Assembly (NCBI GenBank): GCA_016704465.1
Contig: JADJAD010000018.1
Span: forward strand, 1 to 64,000
DNA: 64,000 nucleotides
Origin: Gemmatimonadota bacterium
GTDB lineage: Bacteria; Gemmatimonadota; Gemmatimonadetes; Gemmatimonadales; Gemmatimonadaceae
Direction of reading: 5' to 3'
The notes beneath the pieces were generated by a model. That model ran no database searches, was not told the DNA's origin, and saw only the letters and a program-made list of their open reading frames with translations. Positions 8,705-16,897 of the stretch are shown in pieces. Made by a program: the position numbers and the translations under genes. How positions within the stretch are numbered: the first letter of the stretch is position 1; each line of letters opens with the position of its first letter.

Positions 8705-10192
8705 CTAACGAGCCGCCAATCGACGCGCCACCGCCTCCTGCATCGCCCGCTCCCCTCCCCAGGCGCACAGCACCGGGACATCGACCGGGAGCTCGGCGGC
8801 AAGGCGGGGGTGCGAGAACTGGGCGAGGAAGACGTCGCGGCGCGCGGCGCGGGCCGTGGTGACCAGCTGGCGCACCCGATCGAGGGCGGCGGGCGAGTAG
8901 CCGGGACGCCCCTTCCACGCCCTGATGTCGCCGAACAGGGCGATGACCAGCGGACGTGACCCTGCCCCGGGATGCGTCTCCAGCTGTGCCGCGACCCCGG
9001 CCCTGCCTAACGCGTCGAGCAGCGGCTGGCGGCTGGGCGGCGGATAGGGACCGCCGAGGTCGTCGTCCACGATGGCCACCCCGATGCGGGGACCGAGCGG
9101 CGGGATGGTCCCGCGCAGGACGTGCACGGCGCGATCGATGATCGCGGCCCCCTCGGCGCGGTCGCTGTCGAGGATTGGCTTGGCGCGCTCGGGGGTGGCG
9201 GCCCAGCGCGCCCAGTGATCGCGTCGGGCGAGCGACGCGTCGAGCTGATGACGCGGGACGGTCCGGCCGGCGGCGACCTCGAGGCCGTGCAGCGCGGCCC
9301 GCGGACTGCTGGGGTAGAGCAGGAGATCGCAGCCGGCGGCGAGCGCACGGGCGGCGGTGTGCCCTTCCCCTCCCTCGTCCTGTACCCCTCCCATGACGAG
9401 CGCGTCGGTCACGATGAGTCCTTCGAAGCCGAGTTCCTCGCGCAGGAGGGCGTTGACGATGGCCGGCGAACAGGTGGCGGGGGCACCGCTCGGATCGAGG
9501 GCGGGGTAGGCGACGTGCGCGGTCATGATCGACGCCACGCCGGCATCGATGGCCGCGACGAAGGGGGTGAGGTCGACCTGGAGCTCCTCCCGGGTGGCGT
9601 GCACCACCGGGAGCACGGCGTGCGAATCGGTGGTGGTTCGCCCGTGGCCGGGAAAGTGCTTGGCGCACGCCAGCATCCCCTCGCCCTGCAGGGCATCGAT
9701 CATCTCGGTCACGGCCGCGGCGACGACGTCGGGGTCGCGCCCTAACGACCTGGTCCCGACGATCGGGTTGGTGGGCTCGAGGTCGAGGTCGGCGACGGGC
9801 GCGTAGGTCCAGTTGACCCCCACGGCGAGCGCCTCCCGTGCGGTGAGGCGGGCGGCGACGCGCAGTGCGAGCACGTCGCCTAACGAGCCGAGTGCGGCGA
9901 GCGGGGGCAGCTGCGTGCAGCCGGCGAATTGCTGCCCGGCGCCACGTTCCAGGTCGGCGGCGACCAGCAGGGGGAAGCGGGCGGCTGCGCGCAGCTGCGC
10001 GGTGAGGGCGCCGACCGCGTCACGTTCGCCGCCAAAGACGATGAACCCCCCGACGCCGAGGGCGAGCGCCCGCTCGATCTCGGGCGCCGCGGCGGCGAAG
10101 CCGCGATCGGGATCCCACCGGATGGCGGGGAGGAGGAGCTTGGCGAGTTCGCTCAGGGGATGCTCGGCAGGGACGACCTGGAGACGGGGCAG
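8705..10192 (-). CDS. glycoside hydrolase family 3 beta-N-acetylhexosaminidase (NagZ-like) with C-terminal extension
   Basis: The signature CAKHFPGHG followed by DSHAVLP is that of NagZ-type GH3 enzymes, which remove GlcNAc from GlcNAc-anhydro-MurNAc muropeptides. GLIVTDALVMGG carries the nucleophile Asp. Homology extends upstream of the first in-frame GTG (9874) through GVGGFIVFGGERDA, AADLERGAGQQFAG and ELAKLLLPAIRWD. The true start therefore lies further out; no ATG, GTG or TTG is in frame there. An in-frame CTG at 10192 is used as a placeholder, and a lost base near the 5' end would explain it equally well. About 200 residues beyond the GH3 barrel resemble the extra C-terminal domain of larger GH3 proteins. 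Amidase, anmK and murQ lie nearby, supporting a recycling role. Confidence 0.82.
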   Translation of the reverse strand: MPRLQVVPAEHPLSELAKLLLPAIRWDPDRGFAAAAPEIERALALGVGGFIVFGGERDAVGALTAQLRAAARFPLLVAADLERGAGQQFAGCTQLPPLAALGSLGDVLALRVAARLTAREALAVGVNWTYAPVADLDLEPTNPIVGTRSLGRDPDVVAAAVTEMIDALQGEGMLACAKHFPGHGRTTTDSHAVLPVVHATREELQVDLTPFVAAIDAGVASIMTAHVAYPALDPSGAPATCSPAIVNALLREELGFEGLIVTDALVMGGVQDEGGEGHTAARALAAGCDLLLYPSSPRAALHGLEVAAGRTVPRHQLDASLARRDHWARWAATPERAKPILDSDRAEGAAIIDRAVHVLRGTIPPLGPRIGVAIVDDDLGGPYPPPSRQPLLDALGRAGVAAQLETHPGAGSRPLVIALFGDIRAWKGRPGYSPAALDRVRQLVTTARAARRDVFLAQFSHPRLAAELPVDVPVLCAWGGERAMQEAVARRLAAR

Positions 10193-10388
10193 CCGCGTCG
10201 CGTCGGTCGGTTGACGCGGGCGGTTCGAGGAAGCACCGTGCGGAGCGAATGCTAAGCACCGGAGGTCCCGGTGCGAGAGGGGGGCTCGCGAACCGTCGCC
10301 ACGTCGTGTCGGGGAATCCCGGGTGACGCTGCCGGCCCCCGGAGTGCGATCGTGAGCGTGCCTGCCTCGGAATCACCGTCCGCGACCC

Positions 10389-11276
10389 ATGAATCGATTG
10401 CTCGTCATCTCGATGTGGATGCTCGTCGCCGTCGTCGTCGCCGCCGTGGTCGCGGTGATGTTCGGCAGGGTCCGCTGGAAACGCGCCACCGACCAGACGC
10501 TGGAGGCCCTGCGACGAAGCGGCGATGCAGCGCCGCCTGCTGACGGCGGAGCACGTGCGCCTGCCGCGCCGACGCACTACGACCCGAGCCAGCTCGACGC
10601 GCTACCGGCCCCGGTGGCTCGCTACTTCCGGACGGTGCTGACACCGGGGCAGCGTTTCATTCAGCGAGCGCTGATTCGCCACGACGGGAATTTTGCCCGC
10701 ACCCGTAACCAGTGGAAGCCGTTCACCTCGCGCCAGCTCTACTCCACCGCGCCACGCGGCTTTGTCTGGGATGCCTCGATCCAGTTCCTCCCGCTTCTCC
10801 CGTTCCGGGTGCGCGATAGTTACCAGGATGGAGCGGGGCGCATGGTCGGAACGGTCGCGGGGGTGGTGACCGTCGTGAACCAGCAGGGCACGCCCGGCAT
10901 GGGAGAGGCGTCGCTGCTTCGCTACCTCGCGGAGGCGGCGTGGTTTCCAACGGCACTCCTCCCGAGTGAAGGCGTGCAATGGACGGCCGTGGACGATCGC
11001 ACCGCCCGGGCAACGCTGACCGACCGGAACCACACGGTGACCATGGAGGTGTACTTCGGCAGCGGGGGCGAGATGGCGAGGGTTTCGGCCAATCGCGGGC
11101 GCGAGGTGAACGGCACCGTGGAGCTGACCCCGTGGGAGGGGCACTTCTCCGATACGTTGCACGAGGTGGACGGCATGCGCATTCCGGTGTCGGGGGAGGT
11201 GCTGTGGGTCCTCCCGAAAGGGCGCCACTCGTACTGGCGCGGACTGGTCGCCGAGGCGACCTACGAGTATCGGTAG
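10389..11276 (+). CDS. DUF6544-like membrane-anchored protein of unknown function
   Basis: This 295-residue protein has an N-terminal transmembrane helix (VAVVVAAVVAVMFG), a variable linker, then a conserved-looking domain. Its landmarks are LPAPVARYFRTVL, QRFIQRALIRHDGNF, WDASIQFLPLLPFRVRDSYQ, LLRYLAEAAWFPTALLPSEG and ending YWRGLVAEATYEYR. These resemble the DUF6544/DUF6920 family, which has no assigned biochemistry. It diverges from the NagZ-like gene and converges on anmK, so it is probably transcribed alone. The family call is from recollection of the WFPTALLP-type motif and is moderate. Confidence 0.65.
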   Translation: MNRLLVISMWMLVAVVVAAVVAVMFGRVRWKRATDQTLEALRRSGDAAPPADGGARAPAAPTHYDPSQLDALPAPVARYFRTVLTPGQRFIQRALIRHDGNFARTRNQWKPFTSRQLYSTAPRGFVWDASIQFLPLLPFRVRDSYQDGAGRMVGTVAGVVTVVNQQGTPGMGEASLLRYLAEAAWFPTALLPSEGVQWTAVDDRTARATLTDRNHTVTMEVYFGSGGEMARVSANRGREVNGTVELTPWEGHFSDTLHEVDGMRIPVSGEVLWVLPKGRHSYWRGLVAEATYEYR

Positions 11277-11341
11277 CTGTCGACGGGTCGGCACTCGCTC
11301 GGCCGCTTTCGCCGTGACAGCGCCGCGAACGCGCGCAGCCG

Positions 11342-12463
11342 CTACGGAGGCGTGAGTTTCCCCAGCACGCGCGGCCCGGCGGCCCCGGTGGCGGTGTGGA
11401 CGTTGCCGGGGTCGCCCGTCAGGTGCAGGTAGCCGAGCAGGGCGAACGCCACCGCCTCCTTGGCCTCGCCATCGAAGAAGACATCGTCAAAGCGCACGAC
11501 GTCGCGCCCGGGAAGCAGGGCGGCGATCGCCTCGACCAGTGCCGGATTCTTCGCCCCGCCCCCCGAGACGACCACGTCGCGCACCGGCTCGGGGAGGAAG
11601 CGCTCGTACGCATCGGCAATCGAGCGGGCCGTCAGGCGCACGGCCGTGGCGATGATGTCGCTCGCGGTGGCCGCCGGGTGCGCGGTGCGGCAGTGTGCGA
11701 TGAACGTGGCGATGTAGTCGGGGGAGAAGAGTTCGCGCCCGGTACTCTTGGGGGGCGGCGCGGCGAAGTACGGATCGCCGAGCGCCGCCTCGACCACTGC
11801 CTCGATCGCCGTGCCCTGCCGGGCCAGCGCGCCGTCCAGGTCGAACCGCATGCCGGGGACGAGGGCCCGCGTGACGCCGTCCATGACCACCACGCCCGGG
11901 CCGGTGTCGAAGGCCCGCACCCCGACGACACCACCGTTAGGCGGGACGACGCTGACGTTGCCGATCCCACCGATGTTCTGCAGCGCGCGCCAGTGCGGGG
12001 CGCTGAACAACAGGCAGTCTGCCATGGGCACCAGCGGCGCCCCCTGCCCTCCCGCCGCCATGTCCCGCACCCTGAAGTCGGCGATCACCGGACGTCCCAC
12101 CCGTTCGGCGATGACTGCCGCCTCGCCCAGCTGCCAGGTCGAGTGCCCCTGCACGTGCCAGATGGTCTGCCCGTGCGACGCCACGGCGGCGATTTCCCGG
12201 CGCGGCACCCCGGACTCGGCGATCACGCCGATCGCAGCGCGCGCGAGCAGCTCGCCGAGGTCGAAGTTGAGGCGGCAGTACTCCTCCGGGGTGCCGCCGC
12301 GTAGCGCTCGCGCCAGGCGGTCGCGTTGCGCCTCGTCGTAGGCGAGCACGTCGTAGGCGAGCAGGTCGGCCGAGATCCGTGCACCGTCACGTGCAAAGCG
12401 CACGACCGCGGCGGAGATCCCGTCGAGCGAGGTGCCGGACATGAGGCCGACGATGATGGTCAT
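11342..12463 (-). CDS. anmK: anhydro-N-acetylmuramic acid kinase
   Basis: AnmK opens the 1,6-anhydro ring of anhydro-MurNAc and phosphorylates it to MurNAc-6-phosphate, the step before MurQ. The protein (373 residues from the ATG at 12463) starts MTIIVGLMSGTSLDG, the glycine-rich phosphate loop of the family. VASHGQTIWH, LQNIGGIGNVSVV, FDTGPGVVVMDG and VVSGGGAKNPAL follow in the usual order. Longer upstream starts would translate repeat DNA and are rejected. MurQ is encoded 466 bp upstream on the same strand, separated by a repeat-rich gap. Confidence 0.95.
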   Translation of the reverse strand: MTIIVGLMSGTSLDGISAAVVRFARDGARISADLLAYDVLAYDEAQRDRLARALRGGTPEEYCRLNFDLGELLARAAIGVIAESGVPRREIAAVASHGQTIWHVQGHSTWQLGEAAVIAERVGRPVIADFRVRDMAAGGQGAPLVPMADCLLFSAPHWRALQNIGGIGNVSVVPPNGGVVGVRAFDTGPGVVVMDGVTRALVPGMRFDLDGALARQGTAIEAVVEAALGDPYFAAPPPKSTGRELFSPDYIATFIAHCRTAHPAATASDIIATAVRLTARSIADAYERFLPEPVRDVVVSGGGAKNPALVEAIAALLPGRDVVRFDDVFFDGEAKEAVAFALLGYLHLTGDPGNVHTATGAAGPRVLGKLTPP

Positions 12464-12549
12464 GGTCAGGGGTTCGCGGTGGGCGTGGTCGTGTGCGGGG
12501 TGGTTGCTTGCTACTGGCGAGGTGTTGTGCAGGGCACCAACTGCTGGGG

Positions 12550-12883
12550 AACCGCAGAGGACGCAGAGGACGCAGAGGTCGCAAAGGACCGAGCGGGCGC
12601 GCAGTCGTTCGGGCACCTAAGAGGATGCAGCAGTCGTCAAGGAACCTGGGGAACCACAGAGGTCACAGCGGTCACAGCGGTCACAGAGGTCACGGAGGGC
12701 GACGTGCTGCAGTGCGGTTGATGAGGGCGTGGCGGGGAATTCGTGAATCTTCGACGTCAAGGTAGAAACACTCGGGAAGACTTCACCAGGTCGGATGCCG
12801 ACGGCGCTGGGGAACTCATGAACATGCTCTAGTCGCTGCGAACATGAACAAACCCCTCTGCGTCCTCTGCGTCCTCTGCGGTT
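12550..12883. repeat. 9-bp-unit intergenic repeats, direct and inverted copies, between anmK and murQ
   Basis: Three related arrays lie in the 466-bp gap 12464-12929. At 12550-12590 the unit is AGAGGACGC, repeated after ACCGC. At 12651-12700 the unit is GGTCACAGC with variants. At 12855-12883 the first type returns inverted, ending CTCTGCGGTTAAA. The inverted copies could pair over about 300 bases. I recall similar CTCTGCG-TCCTCTGCGGTT strings in intergenic DNA of other environmental high-GC genomes, which suggests a dispersed repeat family; this was not checked. No credible gene is present in the gap. Confidence 0.8.
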
Positions 12884-12929
12884 AAAGGCGTTTCGTTCTT
12901 GACACAGCACGCAACCGAGAACCCCCCAC

Positions 12930-13856
12930 TCACCCCCCCACCGGCGGCGGCTCCCCCCCGACCACCCGCCGGATCACCCCGTCACCCGCAACCAGCGCCG
13001 CCTCCGCCTCTGCCGCCGACCCCCCGAGCGCGTGCATGACGATCGCCAGCTTGACCCGACCCCCGGCAGCCTCCATCAGCGCCCGCGCCTCCTGCCGCGA
13101 CACATCGCACACCTCCATCAGGATCCGCTCGCTCCGATCGACCAGCTTGAGGTTCGTCGCCTTGAGATCGATCATCAGGTTGCCGAACGTCTTCCCGATC
13201 CGGATCATCGCCCCGGTGGTCAGCATGTTCAGCACCAGCTTGGTGGCGGTCCCCGCCTTGAGGCGCGTGGACCCGGTGACGACCTCCGGACCGGTGACCG
13301 GGACGATGGCCACGTCGAGCGATTCGGCGAAGGGGGCGTCGATCGGAGTACAGGCGATGATCCCGGTGGTGGCGCCGGCGGCCTTGGCTCTGGCGAGGGC
13401 GCCGCGCACGAACGGGGTCGTCCCCGACGCGGCGATGCCGATGATCACGTCGCCAGCGCGCACGCCATGTTCCTCGACCGCGCGCGCGCCGTTCTCCGGG
13501 AGATCTTCGGCTCCTTCCTGCGCCCGAAAGACCGCCTCCAAGCCGCCGGCAATGATCCCCTGCACCAGTTCGGGGTTGCTGCCGAAGGTCGGGGGGCACT
13601 CGCTCGCGTCGAGGATCCCCAAGCGTCCCGACGTCCCCGCTCCGGCATAGAACAATCGGCCGCCATGCCTGAAGGCCTGCTCGATCAGGGCGATGCCGCG
13701 GGCGATTTGTTCGCGCTGGGTGGCCACGGCGTCAGGGACACCGCGGTCCTCGGCGTTCATGATATCAACGATCTCGATCGGCGAGGCGAGATCGATGTTG
13801 GCCGAGCGCGGGTTGCGATGTTCGGTGATGCGCGGATCGAGCGCTCGAGGTGGCAC
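12930..13856 (-). CDS. murQ: N-acetylmuramic acid 6-phosphate etherase
   Basis: MurQ cleaves the lactyl ether of MurNAc-6-phosphate to give GlcNAc-6-phosphate and D-lactate. The 308-residue protein has family length. The SIS fold is shown by LFYAGAGTSGRLGILDASEC. Glu85 (in DASECPPTF) and Glu114 (in FRAQEGAED) match the catalytic glutamates of the family. GIAASGTTPFVRGAL and TGSTRLKAGTATKLVLNMLTT follow. N-terminal TEHRNPRSANID is typical. With amidase, the NagZ-like enzyme and anmK it forms a recycling set. Start ATG gives MPPRALDPR. Confidence 0.95.
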   Translation of the reverse strand: MPPRALDPRITEHRNPRSANIDLASPIEIVDIMNAEDRGVPDAVATQREQIARGIALIEQAFRHGGRLFYAGAGTSGRLGILDASECPPTFGSNPELVQGIIAGGLEAVFRAQEGAEDLPENGARAVEEHGVRAGDVIIGIAASGTTPFVRGALARAKAAGATTGIIACTPIDAPFAESLDVAIVPVTGPEVVTGSTRLKAGTATKLVLNMLTTGAMIRIGKTFGNLMIDLKATNLKLVDRSERILMEVCDVSRQEARALMEAAGGRVKLAIVMHALGGSAAEAEAALVAGDGVIRRVVGGEPPPVGG

Positions 13857-13959
13857 GCGGCGGCGGTGGGGAGGGTACAGGGGGGAGACTCGCGCCCGCC
13901 GGGTCGGCGAACGTCGTCTAACTTACCCTCCCGCCGAGAGGGGTCACAACGGAGGGAAG

Positions 13960-14733
13960 ATGAGCGGAGGATTGAGAGGTCGCGTGACGGCACATGAGGG
14001 CGCTCGCATATCAGGTGGAACCAGCGCACCCCTGAGGATTCATCGACCGGGGGCACCGGCGTTGCGCCGTCTGGCGATGGTCGTGCTGCTCGCCATCACC
14101 GCCGCAATCACGGCGCTACCGCTCGCAGCCCAGGGTCCGCGCGGCCGCGATCGCGGCGGATTCGGTGCCCGGGGCGACGACCCCACGTGGTGGGGGTCGG
14201 TGGATGGGGGGTACCAGTGGTCGAACCTGGTGGGTGACCCCGGCACCGCGTCGATATGGGACTTCGACGCGAGTTGGGCCCTCCGGCTCACCGCCGAGCG
14301 CGTGATCGCCCCGCGCACGTCGATCGGCCTGGGGTACACCTACGCCAGACTGCCTCTGACCATTCGCGGGGCCAATACAGCGGCCGCCTGTCGCCCCACC
14401 TGCTCGGCCGAGGCGACGATCGCCCGGTATGGAGTGGTCGCCCACTCCGGGGGCGGGCTGGGGCTGCACCTCGTGTACGAGGGATTTCTCGGCGTCGCGC
14501 AGTACAGCAACTTCACCGCCGACGGCAATGGCGCCGCCGCGTTCTCGAACGTGACCAATCGAGATTTCGCGTGGGCCATTGGCACGGGGGCCGGCTACGG
14601 GTTGTCGCCCGACTTCACGCTCCAGGCGATCTTCGACTACGGGAGCAGCCTGCACGAGAAGACGACCGACCTGTTCCAGCGCCGTACCACGCAGCACTAT
14701 TCCCTTCGATTCGGCGCGCGGGTGGGGCTGTAG
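13960..14733 (+). CDS. predicted outer-membrane beta-barrel protein
   Basis: A GGAGGG stands just before the ATG at 13960. The N-terminus has about 40 polar residues and then a signal-type helix, VVLLAITAAITALPLAAQ; the ATG at 14077 directly before this helix is an alternative start. The mature part has alternating strands rich in Gly, Tyr and Trp: SVDGGYQWSNLV, WALRLTAERV, SIGLGYTYARLPL, HLVYEGFLGVAQYSNF, AWAIGTGAGYGLSP. It ends SLRFGARVGL, an aromatic/hydrophobic barrel end. Two cysteines (AACRPTCSAE) lie in a predicted loop and may form a disulfide. No family was recognised. It diverges from murQ. Confidence 0.65.
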   Translation: MSGGLRGRVTAHEGARISGGTSAPLRIHRPGAPALRRLAMVVLLAITAAITALPLAAQGPRGRDRGGFGARGDDPTWWGSVDGGYQWSNLVGDPGTASIWDFDASWALRLTAERVIAPRTSIGLGYTYARLPLTIRGANTAAACRPTCSAEATIARYGVVAHSGGGLGLHLVYEGFLGVAQYSNFTADGNGAAAFSNVTNRDFAWAIGTGAGYGLSPDFTLQAIFDYGSSLHEKTTDLFQRRTTQHYSLRFGARVGL

Positions 14734-14880
14734 CGACGCCACCCGTTGGCCACGTGATGCCAGTTCTGCCACCATGATTTCGTCGTCGCGCCCATCCCCC
14801 GCGCGCGACGTTGTCCTGCTCGATCCCCTGCCGCGCGCGATCCAGACGGTCGCAGCGGCACTAACCCGTTAGGTCGCCCG

Positions 14881-16644
14881 ATGCGCGCTTCGCTTCGCCT
14901 GCTCGTCGTCCCGCTGGCCCTCCTCGCCTGCCGTGCCCCAGCCCCCTCGTCGGCTGGGCTGCGCTCTGCGGGGCCGGCGATCCCGGCGCGTCGCGCCGTC
15001 ACCTTTCCCGACGGCTGGCGCTTCAAGGCGGGGGAGAAGGCGGCGTTCGGCGACCGCTTCATGATCGCCAGCAACCAGGTCCTGGCCTCGAACGCCGGGA
15101 GCGAGATCGTGGAGGCGGGCGGCAACGCGGTCGATGCCGCCGTCGCGGTCGGCTTCGCGCTGGCCGTGACGTATCCGGTCGCGGGCAACATCGGCGGCGG
15201 CGGCTTCATGGTCATTCGCATGGCCGACGGGCGCTCGGCGACCATCGACTACCGCGAGATCGCACCACTCGCCGCCAGCCGCAACATGTACCTCGATGCC
15301 GCTGGTAACCCGACCAACGAGAGCATCATCGGCTACAAGGCCTCGGGAGTCCCCGGGGCGGTGGCCGGGATGGCCGAGGCGCTGTCGAAGTACGGCTCGA
15401 TGTCGCTGGCGCAGGTCATGGCGCCGGCCATCCGCATGGCGCGCGACGGCTTCGTGGTGGACTCGTCGCTCTACTACAGCCTACGCTCGAGTAGCGGCTA
15501 CCTCGGACGCTTCGACGCCAAGGACGTGTTCTACGACAACGGCGAACCGCTCAAGCCGGGGACGCTCTTCAAACAGCCCGCACTGGCGCGCACGTTACAG
15601 CAGATCGCCGACCAGGGCCCCTCGGCCTTCTATCGTGGCACCGTGGGCGACTCGCTGGTGGCGGCGATGCAGCGCGGCGGCGGGATCATCACCAAGCGGG
15701 ACCTGGAACAGTACACGGCGCTGTGGCGCACGCCGATCAAGAGCACGTACCGCGGCTACACCATGTTCACCATGCCCCCGTCGTCGTCGGGCGGGATCGT
15801 GGTGACCGAGACGCTCAACATCCTCGAGGCGGCCGGCGACTCGCTCCCGACATGGGGGACGGCGGCGTACGCGCACCTGCTGGGTTCGGCCTACCAGCGT
15901 GCGTTCATCGACCGCAACAGCAAGTTGGGGGACCCGGCCTTCGTGAACGTCCCGCTCGAGCAGCTGACGAGCAAGCGCTACGCGCAGTCGCTGGCGAAGA
16001 CCATCGATCCCGACCGCAAGACGCCGACCCCGTCGGACGGGGCGCAGATCGTGGACGGGATGCACACGACGCACTACTCCGTGGTGGACGACAAGGGGAA
16101 CGCCGTCGCGACGACGACAACGCTCAACAACGGCTACGGCTCGGCGGTCTACCTCAAGAACGTCGGCTTCTTCATGAATGACGAGATGGACGACTTCGCC
16201 TCCGCGCCCGGCAAGCCGAACATGTTCGGCCTGGTGCAGGGCGAAGCCAATGCCATCGCGCCCGGCAAGCGCATGCTCAGCGCGATGTCGCCGACGATCG
16301 TGCTCGACCCGCAGGGCGAACTCCTGCTCGTGGTCGGCGCCGCCGGCGGGCCGCGCATCATCACCGCGACGTCGCAGGTGATCCTCAACGTCATCGACTA
16401 TCGCATGACGCTCGCCGACGCGATGCGCGCGCCGCGCCTGCATCACCAGGCGCTGCCCGATACGCTGATGGTCGAGACGAACGGGCTCACGACGGAGGCC
16501 GAGGCCGGCGTGCGGCGCATCGGTCACGCGGTGCGCTACCTGGGGGGGTTGGCGAACGTGAACGCGGTGATGCGCGTGGCAGGCGGGTGGGAGGGCGTCA
16601 GCGAGCCGCGGGTCGGGGGGACGGGCGGGACGAGCGCTCGGTAG
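14881..16644 (+). CDS. ggt: gamma-glutamyltransferase
   Basis: This 587-residue protein cleaves or transfers gamma-glutamyl groups, for example from glutathione. It has a lipoprotein-type leader (LLVVPLALLAC). The large-subunit region shows ASNAGSEIVEAGGNAVDAAV and GNIGGGGFMVIRM. The autoprocessing site is MHTTHYSVVD; the first Thr (about residue 396) would become the N-terminal nucleophile of the small subunit. TTTTLNNGYGS and AGGPRIITATSQVILN follow. Processing would give about 395- and 190-residue chains, close to the usual sizes. Export suggests periplasmic or outer-membrane action. A strong terminator follows 35 bp after the stop. Confidence 0.95.
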   Translation: MRASLRLLVVPLALLACRAPAPSSAGLRSAGPAIPARRAVTFPDGWRFKAGEKAAFGDRFMIASNQVLASNAGSEIVEAGGNAVDAAVAVGFALAVTYPVAGNIGGGGFMVIRMADGRSATIDYREIAPLAASRNMYLDAAGNPTNESIIGYKASGVPGAVAGMAEALSKYGSMSLAQVMAPAIRMARDGFVVDSSLYYSLRSSSGYLGRFDAKDVFYDNGEPLKPGTLFKQPALARTLQQIADQGPSAFYRGTVGDSLVAAMQRGGGIITKRDLEQYTALWRTPIKSTYRGYTMFTMPPSSSGGIVVTETLNILEAAGDSLPTWGTAAYAHLLGSAYQRAFIDRNSKLGDPAFVNVPLEQLTSKRYAQSLAKTIDPDRKTPTPSDGAQIVDGMHTTHYSVVDDKGNAVATTTTLNNGYGSAVYLKNVGFFMNDEMDDFASAPGKPNMFGLVQGEANAIAPGKRMLSAMSPTIVLDPQGELLLVVGAAGGPRIITATSQVILNVIDYRMTLADAMRAPRLHHQALPDTLMVETNGLTTEAEAGVRRIGHAVRYLGGLANVNAVMRVAGGWEGVSEPRVGGTGGTSAR

Positions 16645-16679
16645 GCGCCAGTCGAATCGCAAATGCTTGTGTACGCTTC

Positions 16680-16709
16680 GGGGGCCCGGTAACGGGCCCC
16701 CGCTCTTTT
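16680..16709 (+). terminator. rho-independent terminator of ggt
   Basis: A perfect 9-bp GC stem (GGGGGCCCG / CGGGCCCCC) with a GTAA tetraloop is followed by GCTCTTTT. It stands 35 bp after the ggt stop and isolates ggt from the SusC gene. Confidence 0.9.
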
Positions 16710-16818
16710 GCACCTCGCGCTCGTGTTATCCCCCGTTTGGACGGTTCGCCCCGCTCTCGGACCGATCGTCCACCTTGCGGTCACGAATCGACTGTCGTAG
16801 GATGGCGCGGTCGGCGAG

Positions 16819-16835
16819 CAATTGTATGCAATTTA
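16819..16835 (+). promoter_or_regulatory. AT-rich inverted repeat upstream of susC, possible promoter or operator
   Basis: AATTG-TATG-CAATT is a small inverted repeat in an AT-rich island, about 65 bp before the susC start, and stands out in GC-rich surroundings. It could be a -10 region or a regulator site; nothing else in the 190-bp leader decides between them. Confidence 0.3.
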
Positions 16836-16897
16836 GTGCTCACCTCGTCGACGTTTGCCCCCCCGCGCGTCCCCCACCACCGTCTGGAGGGATCCAC

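Noticed and set aside
12464..12616. N-terminal extension of AnmK to 12616
   Set aside because: It would translate the intergenic repeat; the family start MTIIVGLMSG lies at 12463.
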